DNA from: Epinephelus fuscoguttatus
Lineage: Eukaryota; Chordata; Actinopteri; Perciformes; Serranidae
Assembly (NCBI RefSeq): GCF_011397635.1
Contig: NC_064760.1
Location: forward strand, 30,558,856 to 30,622,855
Direction of reading: 5' to 3'
DNA length: 64,000 nucleotides
Made by a program: the position numbers and the translations under genes. The notes beneath the pieces were generated by a model. It did no database searches, was not told the origin of the DNA, and saw nothing but the letters and a program-made list of their open reading frames with translations. Positions 52,682-63,479 of the stretch are shown here, piece by piece (the stretch's first letter is position 1; every line of letters begins with the position of its first letter).

Positions 52682-53200
52682 ACTCAATATCAAATACTCG
52701 TGTTACATATTCAGTTATTATTTTATGAATGCATGCATTTTTAAATGTGTCAAGACTTTGCGGAGTTTGTGTAACTTCTCTTATATTTAATTAGGCTATT
52801 TAGTTTGGGGAGTTTTTGTTTTCAGCACCGGCTTTTGCCTGAATAGGTTACATTTTTATTTATTTCCCTGATATTAGCGAGCAGACACGGCATTTGAGCG
52901 AAAAAAGCTGCAGCCACAGTTCTTGAAATGTTATTCTAAAATTTGCCCGACCATTTTGTAAAATGTTCATTTTGTTTTTTTGTTTTTCTGATACAATATT
53001 TATAAGTATTAAAAAAAAAAAATAATCAGACAATATTTTAGATGACCAAAGATGAAAAATAGGCTAGAATTTTGTAACAATTAAGGCAATGGAAAATTAT
53101 TAAATGTTTATATCAATTAATTAAAATAATTAAATCTTTATAGGCTATTTTTTTTTATTATTATTCATAATAATAAAAATAATAATAATATTGTTGACAT
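52682..53200 (+). other. nkx2.5: Probable nkx2.5 3' UTR with poly(A) signal
   Basis: AT-rich sequence directly after the stop codon. An AATAAA hexamer lies at 53172-53177, followed by a T/G-containing stretch, which would give a 3' UTR of about 500 nt. An ATTAAA variant at about 53008 is an alternative site. The boundaries are inferred; transcript data would fix them. Confidence 0.5.
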
Positions 53201-55922
53201 GCAACTATTTAAAATTATCTAAAGTTGTCCAATGTAATAATTGGCTTGGTTTGGCTCTGACTATCAGTTCCTAAATCATTAAGAAATACACTAAAAACAA
53301 TAATAAGTCTACATTATATGATATGTAATAGTGAACTATGATTATAATTATAGTATATAATCTGTACCTGTGGGTCACACAGTGATTGACCCGGTTATAT
53401 ACAGTAGATCCACATAAAGGACTCTAACATCTGTACAACCCTCACATGGTTTGTGTCTGGTTAAAATGTTCAAGTGGCTGTTAGGCAGCTTCCTTCAATA
53501 CGCTTAAACAAGGTTAAAAGGTTGTAAAAAAAGTTTATGCTTTTTACAACCCGCTGTCAGCCACGTGTACACACATGTTGAAGTTGCTGGGACAGAGATG
53601 GCTGCGAGCCATGACCTTGACGTGTATTTAATTAGGTTCAGCAAGAATATTCTGTTTGATTATATGGAACTACAAATTTTCATTAACTGTATTGTGTGTA
53701 CACACATTTTCTATACAAATGGCATCCTGAGAGTCAGTGACCTTTTCTCTGTATCTGTAAATATGAGGACAAATTCAAGATGTTACCTGATCCAAGACAT
53801 TTCTTTATTTTTGGACAGTATACTTGTTTATTAAAGACTTCCTTTTTGAAACTTTTTCGATTTTGTAAAGTCATTGCTTTGTTTTATTTGAGAGTTTGAA
53901 CCAACAAACTTTAACTGGACTCACAGCGAAAATACACAATGACAAACCAATAACTGGACAAATCTGTAGAAATGACGGTATGAATGCAGAGTTGCGGATG
54001 TTCTGTCTGGTTCCTGTGTTTACACCATGAGTGTGATGCCATGTACGCTCCCCTGAGACCCCGCTCCACATGTCCAGATACAAACCCAAACACTTGATGG
54101 ACACTATCACGGTGCTAAATGCAAGAATAGTCCAATTTGCTTGACAGAGAGGCAGAGGCCTTGTCTAAGTGTGTAGTTATATGGGAACGGGCTCTGCCCA
54201 ACTGCCACCACTTTACACAAGTAAGAGACGCTTATGCATCTCTCAGGTCTCTCCACACATGCTCTGTTGGCTCCCATCTCATTTTAAACAACACACCGTC
54301 ACAAACACACATTTGAGAAACACGTCAAACATCAAGCCAGAGGACTTTGTGTTTATTGATAGTCAATACTGACAATATTAACATGTATTAAACAGTGGCA
54401 ATGCCAGGCAATTGCAGACAGGGTAGCAAGGTCATGTAGCTCCTCTGGCCACCCTCTCCTCCGAGGTGTTGAAAAGGCAACGTCAGATAACGGCGCCGTG
54501 CAAGCCTAAAAATATCCCCCCTCGCCCTCCACCCACGCTGGAAAGGGAGAGGGGAAACGGGTCGGAATAATCTGCTTTTCCGGGTCTTATCTGAAGAAAG
54601 GCAGGGATGCATGCTGCTCTATCTCTGCCAGTGTGATCACTGCCACTGCTTTTCTGAGCTTTTCTGCTCCGCTGCAGACCAGAGCCAAGCTAACACGGGC
54701 CGAGATGGAGGGAAGTGTGCGCACTCTTTCTTTGAATTTTTTTTTTGGTTTGCTCGCTAACTGAATAAAACATAGGGACAAACTGAAGTGCATATATACA
54801 GGCACAAGCACTGTTCTGCTTATCCAGCTGGTGAAACGCAAACTGAGTGACTGCAGTCGGACTTATATCAAGGTTTAAAGCCATTTCAGTATTGTATTTT
54901 TAAATAATAGCATTATAATGTAATAATTTATACCTCACAGTGATTATACAGTATATCCTCATAAATAACAATTAAACAAAATGCTTGTATCATAATCGTT
55001 GCATGATTTGCACAGTGACTATATGATATCAGGTGATGGGAAATTGTTTGGTTAAAACATCAGTTAGTGAAGAACTGTTTCTGTCTTAAGTCCTAAAAAT
55101 TTTCCCACCACATACATCCTTTATATTGTGACATGTAATACTACTATTGATGAACAGTAATTAATAGTACGGTCATTGTTTTAATGACAGACACAGCAAT
55201 AAGAGCTTGTTTAATTGAAATTAATAGTGGCACTTATTTTGCAATTATTAAATTGTACTGAAATTGTGTTCACATTATTTTTTCAGACATTTTCTAATCT
55301 ATCCCATTATGTGTCACACATAAAGATGAGTTTCACTGCCGTCAGCACATTACCTGTAGTCATGGCAACATCTGAAGTAAACTGAGAGAGCATTATAGGA
55401 GTGAGAATAATTTCTGTACAGAAAGTACGGAAAGTATCTTTATGAATATATGTACTGTGCGTATTTTATATGTGAACTATATATGTATGAAAACAGAAAC
55501 CGTACTGGAATGTATGAAAGAAAAGATTCATGTGGATCGTCTATCTCCTCTCATTAAAAGCAATGGACTCTCACACTAATCAAAGATGGCCGTCTAACAC
55601 ATTTCATGCCACCAACACGTACGTCTTCTTTTCCAGAAGAATAAAATACTCCCATTGATGAACAAAACCCTTCTCAGTAAATAAAACACTGCATGGCCAT
55701 TACAGCCATGTAGGTTTATCTTCACTTTTTGTGGACAATATTTCACCCTCAGCAGTGTCACAGTTCCGCAGAGTGAGCGGTCCACATTCCACCGCGCAGA
55801 CACTCGTCTGTGATGTGTGTGTAATATGAAACGCAGGCAGTTGGGGTTGTTTAAATCATTTGCACTGAGCATGGAAAGTAATGTATGTGGTAATGGGAGA
55901 GCTCCTCAGAAAGGTACCTGGT
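53201..55922. other. nkx2.5-bnip1 convergent intergenic region
   Basis: Holds the 3' ends of both genes. AT-rich with no recognised transposon. 54430-54720 is a GC-richer, repeat-free block (CAACGTCAGATAACGG, AAAAATATCC) that could be conserved regulatory DNA. No strong minus-strand AATAAA for bnip1 was seen. Confidence 0.35.
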
Positions 55923-58900
55923 CTATAGGAAGGGGAACAGTCTCTTCTTAAGGATGTAGAGAACTGTGGCGAGGAAGAGGGCGAGCGCCAGGAAGATGAG
56001 CAGTTTGTCGGTGAGCTCTCTGCGGTTGTACTTGGTGATGAGTTTCCTCCCGAGCTGGATGGTCCCCGTCATGGTCTTAAATTCCTCATTGGTCTCTAGG
56101 ATTGTCCTCGAGGAGGTTGCTTTACAAAGAAGACGTGTAATTAATACGTGCATTAAAACAAATACTGTGAAATGATTAAAGTCTTCTAAAATCACTGGAC
56201 ACAAAGTTTTTGCCCCAGCCTAAACATCCATGGCAACAGAGTGATTTAGCTGGGACCGGTTGCACAAAACACAAGTTTTCGCCTTAAGTATGACACTCAA
56301 GGCTTACTTTCTCCATAGCTGAGGGGCTTACACAGTTGCATGGAATCCCTTAAAAGGTTCCTTAGTTAAGAAAAAACTAATTTACTGCATTGAAAGACAT
56401 TTTACAGCGGCAAAATTTTCCATGGAGATTGTTTGTTACCTAGGACTCACGCTTGTGATGCCTGTTATCATCTCACAAATTTGGCTTAAAGTTAGATAGT
56501 GGAAAAATGGCAAAAGAATAGAGGACAAGAAAACCATATTGGTCAGAGGTAGAAAAGATTATACTTCTGGAGGAGTACAATCATGAAAAGCACGTAAGTA
56601 AATGTGATCCCAAAAAAAAACCCAGATAACCGAAAAAGATTGTAAGAAATTGCAACAAACCTGAATTCAATAAAATCTAAAGTGTAAAATCAAAAGCCTA
56701 GCCATTGGATCCTCCTGGTAGCAGAACACTCTCCTCTGGAGTGATCGTTTTTTTCATTTACCACCATAAACTCAGTCATGTTGCAGTTAAGATAGAGTTG
56801 AGGGTACCTTAAGTTTTCTTTATCTTGCTTTGGTCACTAAGGTCTTTCATGTAATGGCATTCCTTAAGTATAAGACCAAGGCAAGGAGAAAACCATAAAT
56901 ACTTAAGTGAACATTTAAAGGAAACTTTAAGGAGAAGACTTAAGAGTGTTTCGCGCAACAAGTTTTATTCTGAGGAAACCTTAACTAGGACTTTAAGAAA
57001 AATCTTAACTTAATGTGTTTTGTGCAACCGGCCCCTGATCCCCTTTATTCATTCATTCATTCATCTTCTAACCGCTTCATCCTCTTGAGGGTCGCGGGGG
57101 GGGCTGGAGCCTATCCCAGCTGACATCGGGCGAGAGGCAGGGTACACCCTGGACAGGTCGCCAGACTATCGCAGGGCTGACACATAGAGACAAACAACCA
57201 TTCACACTCACATTCACACCTATGGACAATTTAGAGTCACCAATTAACCTAGTCCCCAATCTGCATATCTTTGGACTGTGGGAGGAAGCCGGAGTGCCCG
57301 GAGAGAACCCACGCTGACACGGGGAGAACATGCAAACTCCACACAGAAGGGCTCCCATGCCTGGGATCGAACCGGCAACCCTCTTGCTGTGAGGCGAGAG
57401 TGCTAACCACCACACCACCGTGCCGCCCCTGATCCCCTTTAGTACCTTTTAAATCTGAATCAAACAAGTTCAAGAAAACAATCACAATTTAAGTACTTGG
57501 TGCCCGTGGTTTTAGAGAGATAATTCAGGATTTTGGTAGCACACAGTTAAGACGCTCCTCTCAGCCATCATCCGGCTGATGCTCATAAGGTTCTCCGTGA
57601 TGTCACTGGCTGACTGAGCCAGCCCCTCTTTGGTCATCTTCCTGAGAAACAGACAGAAAGCAAGACATACAATTGATTTAAATGTCCTTTTTCTGATCAA
57701 ACGTATATGATAAAAGGACTAGAAGGATGACAAAACAATGTATTTTTTTCTTATTACAACATTGGCAGGATTTAGTAAGTTGTTTGAAAATACTTTGCCA
57801 AGACATAAAGCTGATCCCTGTCTCTGAATGCATCAGCTCACCTCTGTCTCACAGCACTATCTCTTCCATTAAGGAGTGCCTGCTTCTCCATATTGTCTAT
57901 GGACAGTTTGCTGGCCAGGTTGGCTTTCCTCCAACCTGTCTGGTTACTGCAAAATGAGCCGTAGGCAAAAAATTTAAATCATTAAATAGATATTCAATTA
58001 CAAATATTATTTATACAAGTCAAGGAATGGTGAACATTACCTCAGCATCTGCTTTCTATGTCCCTCCACCTGACTCATCAAAGCTTGCTTGTCTGACTCT
58101 TTGTCCTGCTCCATCGCCATCTGCTCAAAATCCTGTCAAAGTAATTAAAACATCACAAATGTGTTTGAAGCAATCAATTATTATGGTGAGACATCAAGAA
58201 AAGGATGAGAGAGACACATGCATTTATGTGTTCACTGTCAGGTGAAGTTATTGGTATTGACATGTTGCTCTCAGGGCGGCACGGTGGTGTGGTGGTTAGC
58301 ACTCTCGCCTCACAGCAAGAGGGTTGCCGGTTCGATCCTGGGTGTGGGAGCCCTTCTGTGCGGAGTTTGCATGTTGTGTCAGCGTGGGTTCTCTCTGGGC
58401 ACTCCGGCTTCCTCCCACAGTCCAAAGACATGCAGATTGGGGACTAGGTTAATTGATAACTCTAAATTGTCCGTAGGTGTGAATGTGAGCGTGAATGGTT
58501 GTCTGTCTCTATGTGTCAGCCCTGCAATAGTCTGGCGACCTGTCCAGGGTGTACCCTGCCTCTCGCCCGATGTCAGCTGGGATAGGCTCCAGCGACCCTC
58601 AAGAGGATGAAGCGGTTAGAAGATGAATGAATGTTGCTCTCATTTGTGACAGTAAAGACACCTTGATGGACGATCAGTGTTCGAACAATAAGCCATCACT
58701 GGTAATCGCTGTAAATAAGAGGTGCATCATTCTGTCAGGTGGGAATAATCCGTCAACATAGGCTACCAAATGTGCTCAAAAATAAAGTAACCTGCAATGA
58801 TTCTTTTTATTATCAATTAATTACAATGTCCCACAGTCTAAAGAGGCCTTTAAATTCCTTGTTTTTCCTTCTGATGAACAGTAAAAAAATGATATGATGT

Positions 58901-60019
58901 GTTATATGTTAAATGATATGATAAGCAAAGAACAAAGGGAAATTTGAGAATCTGGAATCAGTATATACTTGGAGTTTTTGTTTTAAAAATGACTTCAACC
59001 ATTAATCGATCATCAAAATCTACCCAGAGGACACCTGGGGCTGGAAAATTGACCGTCCCAAGAGTCAGAACAAAACATGGTGAAGCAGCGTTTTGTTGTC
59101 ATGCAGAGATATTAGACACGCCGACTCTGACCAATTTTAAATCAAAGCTAAAAACATTCCTCTTTTACACTGCCTACTCCACCCTGTAATGGCTAACCTT
59201 ATTTTTAAACTCAAATTTAAATGGATCATTTTATTTTTGCACCTCTTGTCTACAATTCTGCTATTTTTTAAATTGTAAATAATTTAGTAGGCTAATTAAT
59301 TTTACCTCGGATATCTTTTTTCTCTTTACTCTTTTCTGTATCCTTTATTATGTTTTATATTGTATTGCTCTGTAAAGCATTTTGAATTGCCCTTGTGTAT
59401 GAAATGTGCTATACAGATAAAGCTGCCTTGCCTATCAGTTGTCTGTAATTGACTAATCAATTAAATTCAGCATTAAGTGGCTAAATTATCACAAATACAC
59501 TATTATTAATATTAATAATAATTTGTGGGGGAAAAACATGGCAAATAAAGCACATTTATCCTCCTCCAAATCAGTGTCATTATGACGCCTCATCTTCCAA
59601 CAGAATGACCTAACGTTACCTTTATTTATTGCCAATTTATGACACTTATAGTTCTGCTTCCTGCTCTTCTGCCTCCAGTTTTAATTTCTCATTTCATATA
59701 ATTGTCTTAACTTATCCGTAAGATCATTTGGTACATTAAAGAGATAAGCTGAAACACTTTTCCTACACCGGCAGCGGAAGCTCCTCTCGAGACAGAGCAG
59801 CTCGAGCTGTCGGTGCACCGGCTGACTGATGTAGCATCGATGCTATCACACAACAACACGGTTCCGTTACATGACAAGCTAACACACCAGCATGTCTCGA
59901 CGTGGCGCTAAGTCGTCTTACCAAATTAATACTCGCACCTGGATGAGAGCTTTGATTTCCAAGTCATATTTGAGTATTTCTTGTTCACATATTCGGACGT
60001 GGACATCTGAGGACGCCAT
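55923..60019 (-). CDS. bnip1: BNIP1/Sec20-type ER SNARE, incomplete coding sequence
   Basis: Tail-anchored ER SNARE of the Sec20 family (Golgi-to-ER retrograde fusion; also linked to apoptosis). Coding pieces on the minus strand: exon 1 59939-60019 (27 codons, MASSDVHVRI..); exon 3 58041-58132; exon 4 57842-57946; exon 5 57560-57641 as far as recognisable; last exon 55923-56119. The last exon holds the end of the SNARE helix, NRRELTDKLL, a hydrophobic anchor (IFLALALFLATVLYI) and the C-terminus KKRLFPFL. Splice sites GT/AG are intact for exons 1, 3 and 4, for the exon 5 acceptor and for the last acceptor. Two pieces are missing. No ~31-codon exon 2 is visible in 58133-59938. After MMAE in exon 5 the expected ~13 codons and a donor of the right phase are absent. 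The recognised parts total about 184 aa, and adding the two gaps gives the family's usual 228. The gene may be a decaying teleost duplicate, an assembly error, or a locus with diverged exons. Confidence 0.88.
56252..57035 (+). mobile_element. Non-autonomous DNA transposon with Myb/SANT-like relic, bnip1 intron 5
   Basis: Ends GGGACCGGTTGCACAAAACA and (reverse complement of the right side) GGGGCCGGTTGCACAAAACA are near-perfect inverted repeats. 784 bp. Inside, plus-strand codons at about 56523-56670 read RKPYWSEVEKIILLEEY then DPKKNPDNRKRL, like the N-terminal Myb/SANT-type DNA-binding proteins carried by Harbinger/ISL2EU elements. Stops interrupt it. Target duplication not clear. Confidence 0.75.
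57048..57425 (-). mobile_element. tRNA-derived SINE, bnip1 intron 5
   Basis: Full-length, minus-strand. The head (at 57425) reads CGGCACGGTGGTGTGGTGGT then GGTTCGATCCC (box-A and box-B-like), and the tail is (GAAT)n. An exact 16-bp target duplication, CCCCTGATCCCCTTTA, lies at 57032-57047 and 57426-57441, partly made of the end of the DNA transposon at 56252. The insertion is therefore younger than that element. Confidence 0.9.
58274..58630 (+). mobile_element. tRNA-derived SINE, bnip1 intron 2
   Basis: Same family as 57048-57425 in the opposite orientation and nearly identical. It starts GGGCGGCACGGTGGTG and has a GATGAATGA tail. The 12-bp target duplication ATGTTGCTCTCA is exact at 58262-58273 and 58631-58642. 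Confidence 0.9.
59020..59440 (+). mobile_element. LINE 3'-terminal fragment, bnip1 intron
   Basis: Frame at about 59035-59189 reads LTVPRVRTKHGEAAF then FKSKLKTFLF, the usual C-terminus of L2/Rex-type LINEs. An AT-rich 3' UTR follows, ending in TATACAGATAAAGCTGCCTTGCC-like sequence typical of such tails. Lies in the intron where bnip1 exon 2 is expected. Confidence 0.7.
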
Positions 60020-61195
60020 GTTGCCAACGTAGTCGGCTTAAACTACGGAAAGCAGGAAGGCTGTTTTGAACTTCGACCGTCGACTTCGACCGTACTAACC
60101 GGTACATTTTCTGGTATTAAAAAGAGACTATATATATATATGCCTGTAATACATAATCCTATGCTTCATATAACAAAAAATGAACAGATTTGATACACCT
60201 TGAAAAAATTATTTTACCTATACGCACTGAAATGAGACACATTTATACAAAAGTGTTATAATAACTTTCTAGTCTATTTAATGACATATTTGGTGATGTA
60301 ATTAAGATGTATCATGAAAATAAAATGCATACATTCTTTACATATTGATATAAAATGCATACAAATGTGCAAACTTAATTTTTTTTAAAAAAAATTACAG
60401 TGGTCAACAAATGATTATTATTGTGTTGGAAATGTTTTAGAAGTTGGGTGTTGTTTTTCCATTCATTGTACTGCCTTGTTGTATCTGTTCTTTATTATGT
60501 GGCATACTTTTGGAGGACCAAACTAAATTACCACTAACTGCATGTTAACATAATAAAGAGAAATGATCATATTTACAATGACATTATTGACTTGGAAAAT
60601 CAAGTCATATCATTCATACTTTAAGTTACATTCAAAAATTAGGCAAATTAGGCAGGACCAATACTGATTATTAGTTTATTAATTAACATCTATGGAATGG
60701 ATTACATCCATCACTGATATCATCAGACAAAAAAGAGACGGCATCAAACACAACACACATGAACTATTTATATGCACGGTCATTCATATTAACAACAGCA
60801 ATAAACACAATATACATAACGCGTAAGCCAAACAACACCAAGTGGAGGTTGCTTTAATTTAAAGTAAAGCACATTCGGTGAGATCTCTCAGAAGTCCTTT
60901 GGAAATCATTTTTGTACAAGGCACCAGTGTGGGCATCACTCAGTAATCACACAGAGACCTGACTTTAAGGCGATTCAGAAGGAATGATCTCTGCGTGAAG
61001 TGAGAAGCAGACGTCCATTGGTATGCAGCAGTATCAATTCCTTCCCTGTTGGGAGAAATGACAGACTAAGTTTAAAAAATTCAAGCCAAGCAATAAAATA
61101 CTTAATCTATAGGCTTTATGAGCTGCATGAAAGCTACTGCATCAGCTGTAGGTTCAATAGTTTACCTGCATGGTCAGGAGTCCTAGAAAGGTAGA
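60020..61195. other. bnip1 promoter side and atp6v0e1 3' flank
   Basis: About 1.2 kb between the two minus-strand coding regions. Contains the bnip1 5' UTR/promoter (near 60020-60110) and the atp6v0e1 3' UTR (below 61196). AT-rich, with no space for a CREBRF-sized gene. Confidence 0.5.
60675..60680 (-). other. Candidate poly(A) signal of atp6v0e1
   Basis: TTTATT on the plus strand reads AATAAA on the minus strand, 516 nt after the atp6v0e1 stop. This would give a 3' UTR of roughly 0.5 kb ending about 650 bp from the bnip1 start. It is a single hexamer, so confidence is moderate. Confidence 0.4.
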
Positions 61196-63379
61196 TTAAG
61201 GCCAGTGATAGTTCAGGTACCAGATGGTGTCAGAGGACAGAGTAGGCCCAAAGAGTGGATTCAGCTGGGCGAGCATTGCTATCAGCCAGCTGATGGACAG
61301 AGGGAAGATTAAGATAAAGACAAACTTGTACAATTGAAAATACATCCTTCTAAGCTCAGTTATGCAGGCCATTTCTTATTCTCTCACAAAAGATAATTCT
61401 GAATTTAGGCCCGCATTTGTGATGAAAAAACATCCAGTTTTTATTTATTATTCTACACAGCGTCAAACTGAGGGCCTGTGGGAAATACCTCCACTTGGCT
61501 GCAACACTGTTTTGTCTCTTCTATACTCTTTTACCCATCTAACATGTAACATGACACCCTATGCACACTTACAACTACTTGTGGTGTGAATGTAAATAAT
61601 TGATCACAACAGAGAAACACAATGCGCATAATGGGTACTCTTTTTGTTTTATTATTTATGATGTAGATTTTCAAAGCTGCAACTGAAAGTGATGTCATCA
61701 AATAATTGAAAAATGCTAGTAACAATGTCCCAGAGGCCACGGGAACGTCTTCAACACTCAAAAATTCCAAAGATATTCAATAAAACATACGACAAAGAGA
61801 AGCAGCGAGTTACATTTGAGAAGCTGGAACAAGGGAATGTTTGTTAATTTATTTTTGTGTATCAAATTACTGAAATTATTCATGTTAAATGATTATAATC
61901 TATCATCTATTCAGTAGCAATTAAAATTCTGGACAGGAAATCATTAAGAGCACATCACTGCCATGTTCCTCAGAAACTAAATTGTTATGTTTTGATAATG
62001 TCATTAATTTTGCCAATTTTAAACTCATTCATAAATGCCTACATGATCAGGCAGGTGACACTGTGGTTCCTCTTAGAACTTCTGGCTCAGTGACACATGG
62101 AGCAGCCAATGGGAATTGTAAGGTTTCCCTGTGTCATTCCTCAGCTTTTTCTGTCTGTGTGTTTAATATATGGAATGATTTACCAACAGATCTCAAATTG
62201 GATCCTGATTTCGATCACTTCAACTCAAACTGAAACAGTTTTAAAGAGGAATCAGTTATGCAGTCATGACTAATTTGGTGCTTCCTATTCTATGGTGCTA
62301 ATTATATGCATTGCAGATTGTGTCTTGTATTGTTATGTCTCTATTTTTACTGTTGTGTGTACTTTGCACTGTGTTCTTGTAACTGAGTCTTTTGTATCTT
62401 AAGGCCCAGCTATAGACAGGCATTGCAAATTAGCTTAGACTGTGGTGTGTGGCATTTATGTCTGCTACATACTTGTCCCTATACAAATAAACATTGAATA
62501 TATAAATAAATAAATGTCAAGCAATTTTCTGTCAATGGATAAACTGACTGACCCTTTCCACAATTCATAATATAGATCTAAATCTTGCTGACCTTCCAAT
62601 AATTTGATTAAACGTGCTATTTGTGCACACATGTATGACATCTATTATAACATAGTGTTATAGAAATCCTGTACACTTCCATTATGAGGATACTTACAAC
62701 AGGTAGCAGCATACTGCAGTCAATACCAGCATTGTGACTATCACTCTGTGGGAATAGAGAAAACATTTAACAGTGGTATAATGAATATTTAACGACTGCA
62801 TAATAGGTCTTAAACGCAACACAGGCCATTAACAGTGTGATCTCGTGATGCGAGTGACAGGGCAAATAAAGGAAGTTGTATTGGACACATTTTCCAGAGA
62901 TGGTGTATATATATTCTTGACTTTATTATTTAAATATTCCGGCAAATACAATATAGATTTGTGATAGAGAGGTGTCAATAACCCCAGTGTAAAAGAGGTA
63001 AAAATGATTGAGCTGCCATCGATGTCACGGGAGGAAGTGGACTGTCAAGTTAGCTTCAGTTAGCTAACCGTAACTTTTACCAACTAGCGAGTAAAGTTCA
63101 CCCACAAGCTTAAACTTTCTTAAACTGTTCATGTAACGATAAGAAACTAAGTTAAACAAACCATCACTACCTTATACACCTGACAGTCAAGGGATAACAT
63201 GTAATATAATCTTAACTTAGTTAACGTTAGCTCTTTGTAGCCAGCTGGAAGCTAAAGCGAAGCTAACAAACTCACCCTCTGTTTGGTCCTTTGGGGATGA
63301 ACCAGGGCACCACTCCTCCAATAATGCCCCAAAACAGGGTCACCACGGACATGGAGATCACGAAACGTAGTTCCGCCAT
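61196..63379 (-). CDS. atp6v0e1: V-type proton ATPase subunit e1 (three exons)
   Basis: Small integral membrane subunit of the V0 sector of the vacuolar proton pump, acting in endomembranes. Exon 1 is 63276-63379 (start in a strong CACCATGG context; donor GTGAG), exon 2 is 62698-62745 (48 nt; donor GTAAGT) and exon 3 is 61196-61289. Spliced, it reads exactly 81 aa, the standard length. Two hydrophobic helices (about residues 6-27 and 36-58) flank the family signature [11 protein letters not shown] (25-35), followed by [20 protein letters not shown] and the end NYHWP. It is assigned to e1 rather than e2 because of the bnip1/nkx2.5 neighbourhood. The C-terminal stretch reads TLSSDTIW, so it has no N-x-S/T sequon where, from memory, human e1 has NET. 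Intron 2 (61290-62697) contains a LINE fragment. Confidence 0.96.
61915..62515 (+). mobile_element. LINE 3'-terminal fragment, atp6v0e1 intron 2
   Basis: Plus-strand frame at 61982-62233 reads [13 protein letters not shown] and later [12 protein letters not shown], the weakly conserved C-terminal end of a fish non-LTR reverse transcriptase. A 3' UTR and an AATAAATAAATAAATG tail at about 62500-62516 follow. A different family from 22345 and 59020. Confidence 0.6.
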
Positions 63380-63479
63380 GGTGGTGTTTCTTTTTACACC
63401 AAAAGATATTCAAAAAGTACAAACTTTCGACTTAAGACAACTTCAGTACCGTCCAGCTGCCAGACAGGATCCACAGTGT

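Noticed and set aside
53565..53834. 89-codon frame downstream of nkx2.5
   Set aside because: AT-rich, no splice sites, no domain; consistent with chance.
58205..58610. Plus-strand frames of 80-130 codons, with similar minus-strand frames at 57077-57485
   Set aside because: Translations of the SINE, seen in both copies; not genes.
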